7,784 bases of DNA, taken from contig QIHU01000201.1 in NCBI GenBank assembly GCA_003231035.1, positions 1-7,784 of the forward strand, in the 5' to 3' direction. Below are positions 6,904 through 7,784 of this stretch, piece by piece. The position numbers and the translations under genes were made by a program. Origin of the DNA: Acidobacteriota bacterium. GTDB taxonomy: Bacteria; Acidobacteriota; Thermoanaerobaculia; Multivoradales; SZUA-115. Positions within the stretch are counted from its first letter, which is position 1, and each line of letters opens with the position of its first letter. Under the pieces are notes generated by a model, which worked only from the letters and a program-made list of their open reading frames with translations, searched no databases and was not told the origin of the DNA.

Positions 6904-7784
6904 ATGTTGAACCGTAGAGTGTTTCTCAAGGCCGGCGGCATGTCGCTACTCTCGTTTGGCCTCGGCCCCGCCTTCCTTCACCGCGCCGCCCTCGCCGCCA
7001 CCCCGTCCAGCGGCTCCCAGCGGCGCAAGGTTCTGATCACCATCTTCCAGCGCGGCGCCATGGATGGGCTAGCGGCCGTCCCCCTGCTCGACGAGCGCCG
7101 GCTGAACTCCCTACGCCCGAGATTGGCGATGAGCGCCGCTCGCTCGGCCGGCGACGAAGCATTGATCGACCTCGACGGCCGCTTCGGTCTCCACCCCTCG
7201 TTCGCCCCGCTTCTGCCCTGGTGGCGCGACGGCCGACTGGCCGTGGTCCACGCCGTGGGTTCTCCGAACTCCACCCGCTCCCACTTCGAGGCCCAGGACT
7301 ACATGGAAACCGGAACTCCCGGCGTCAAGGGCACCCGCTCCGGCTGGCTCAACCGAGTGGTCGGCGAGCTCGGCCACGAGCCGTCGCCGTTTCGGGCCGT
7401 GGCCATGACCTCCTCACTTCCCCGCTCTCTCTACGGCCCCGAGGAAGCAGTCGCGGTGAGCGATCTGGCAAATTTCCGGGTGCGCGCGGCAGGCGGCCCG
7501 GCGGTCAAGGTCGATACCCGCAAGGGGTTCGAGACGCTCTACCGTGAGACCTCCGAAGAGATGCTGCGCCAAACCGCCGAGCATACCTTCGACGCCGTCA
7601 AACGCCTCTCTGAACTCGAGGTGCTCAACTACAAACCGGCCCACGGAGCCCGGTACCCCAAAGGCCGTCTCGGCGCGGCGCTGCGCCAGATCGCCATGCT
7701 GATCAAGGCCGACGTCGGCTTGGAAGTCGCTTTCGCCGAGAGCGGCGGCTGGGACACCCACGTGCAGCAAGGCGGCGCCCGAGG
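6904..7784 (+). CDS. DUF1501 family Tat-exported protein, 3'-partial
   Basis: The frame from ATG 6904 stays open to the window edge, giving 293 complete codons. Family members are usually about 400-450 residues, so perhaps 100-150 are missing. The N-terminus MLNRRVFLKAGG carries a twin-arginine RRxFLK motif (residues 4-9), then a hydrophobic stretch and an Ala-rich region suited to signal peptidase cleavage near residues 30-33, so export is probably folded via Tat. DUF1501 (PF07394) belongs to the alkaline phosphatase/sulfatase-like superfamily. Signatures seen are FQRGAMDGLAAVP (48-60), FGLHPSFAPLLPWW (94-107), VHAVGSPNSTRSHFEAQDYM (115-134) followed by ETGTPG, GWLNR (147-151), and GGWDTH (281-286) near the edge. 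The Asp and His residues in these motifs are candidate metal ligands by analogy with the superfamily, but substrate and activity are unknown. The gene is 20 bases behind the DUF1800 gene, its habitual partner, and very likely in the same operon. Confidence 0.94.
   Translation, partial: MLNRRVFLKAGGMSLLSFGLGPAFLHRAALAATPSSGSQRRKVLITIFQRGAMDGLAAVPLLDERRLNSLRPRLAMSAARSAGDEALIDLDGRFGLHPSFAPLLPWWRDGRLAVVHAVGSPNSTRSHFEAQDYMETGTPGVKGTRSGWLNRVVGELGHEPSPFRAVAMTSSLPRSLYGPEEAVAVSDLANFRVRAAGGPAVKVDTRKGFETLYRETSEEMLRQTAEHTFDAVKRLSELEVLNYKPAHGARYPKGRLGAALRQIAMLIKADVGLEVAFAESGGWDTHVQQGGAR

Overview
The window is a GC-rich bacterial segment (roughly two-thirds G+C by eye) carrying three large genes, all on the + strand. 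The organism is most plausibly from Acidobacteriota or a similar high-GC, Gram-negative-type phylum. This rests on recalled resemblance of the DUF1800 and DUF1501 proteins to acidobacterial ones and on the presence of a large envelope alpha-2-macroglobulin. It has not been tested by a search, and Planctomycetota, Myxococcota or Gammaproteobacteria cannot be excluded.

Layout: positions 1-4749 hold the C-terminal 1582 residues of a bacterial alpha-2-macroglobulin (A2M/MG) protein whose start lies before the window. Its thioester site is degenerate: the CxEQ motif reads HTEA. A 97-bp gap of visibly lower GC follows (4750-4846). Next comes a complete 678-residue exported DUF1800 protein (4847-6883). 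Twenty bases later a DUF1501 protein with a twin-arginine signal begins (6904) and runs off the right edge after 293 codons.

DUF1800 and DUF1501 genes are well known as a conserved neighbouring pair of unknown function. Here the short spacing and the Shine-Dalgarno sequence before the second gene support co-translation from one transcript. DUF1501 belongs to the alkaline phosphatase/sulfatase-like fold class. The DUF1800 protein has a Sec-type leader and the DUF1501 protein a Tat-type leader, so both probably act outside the cytoplasm, where the A2M protein is also expected to act. The most interesting reading is a possible envelope module in which a thioester-less macroglobulin is linked with the DUF1800/DUF1501 pair. 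That functional link is inferred from adjacency only.

No tRNA, rRNA, CRISPR array, insertion sequence or clear terminator is visible. There is no non-coding stretch over 300 bases.
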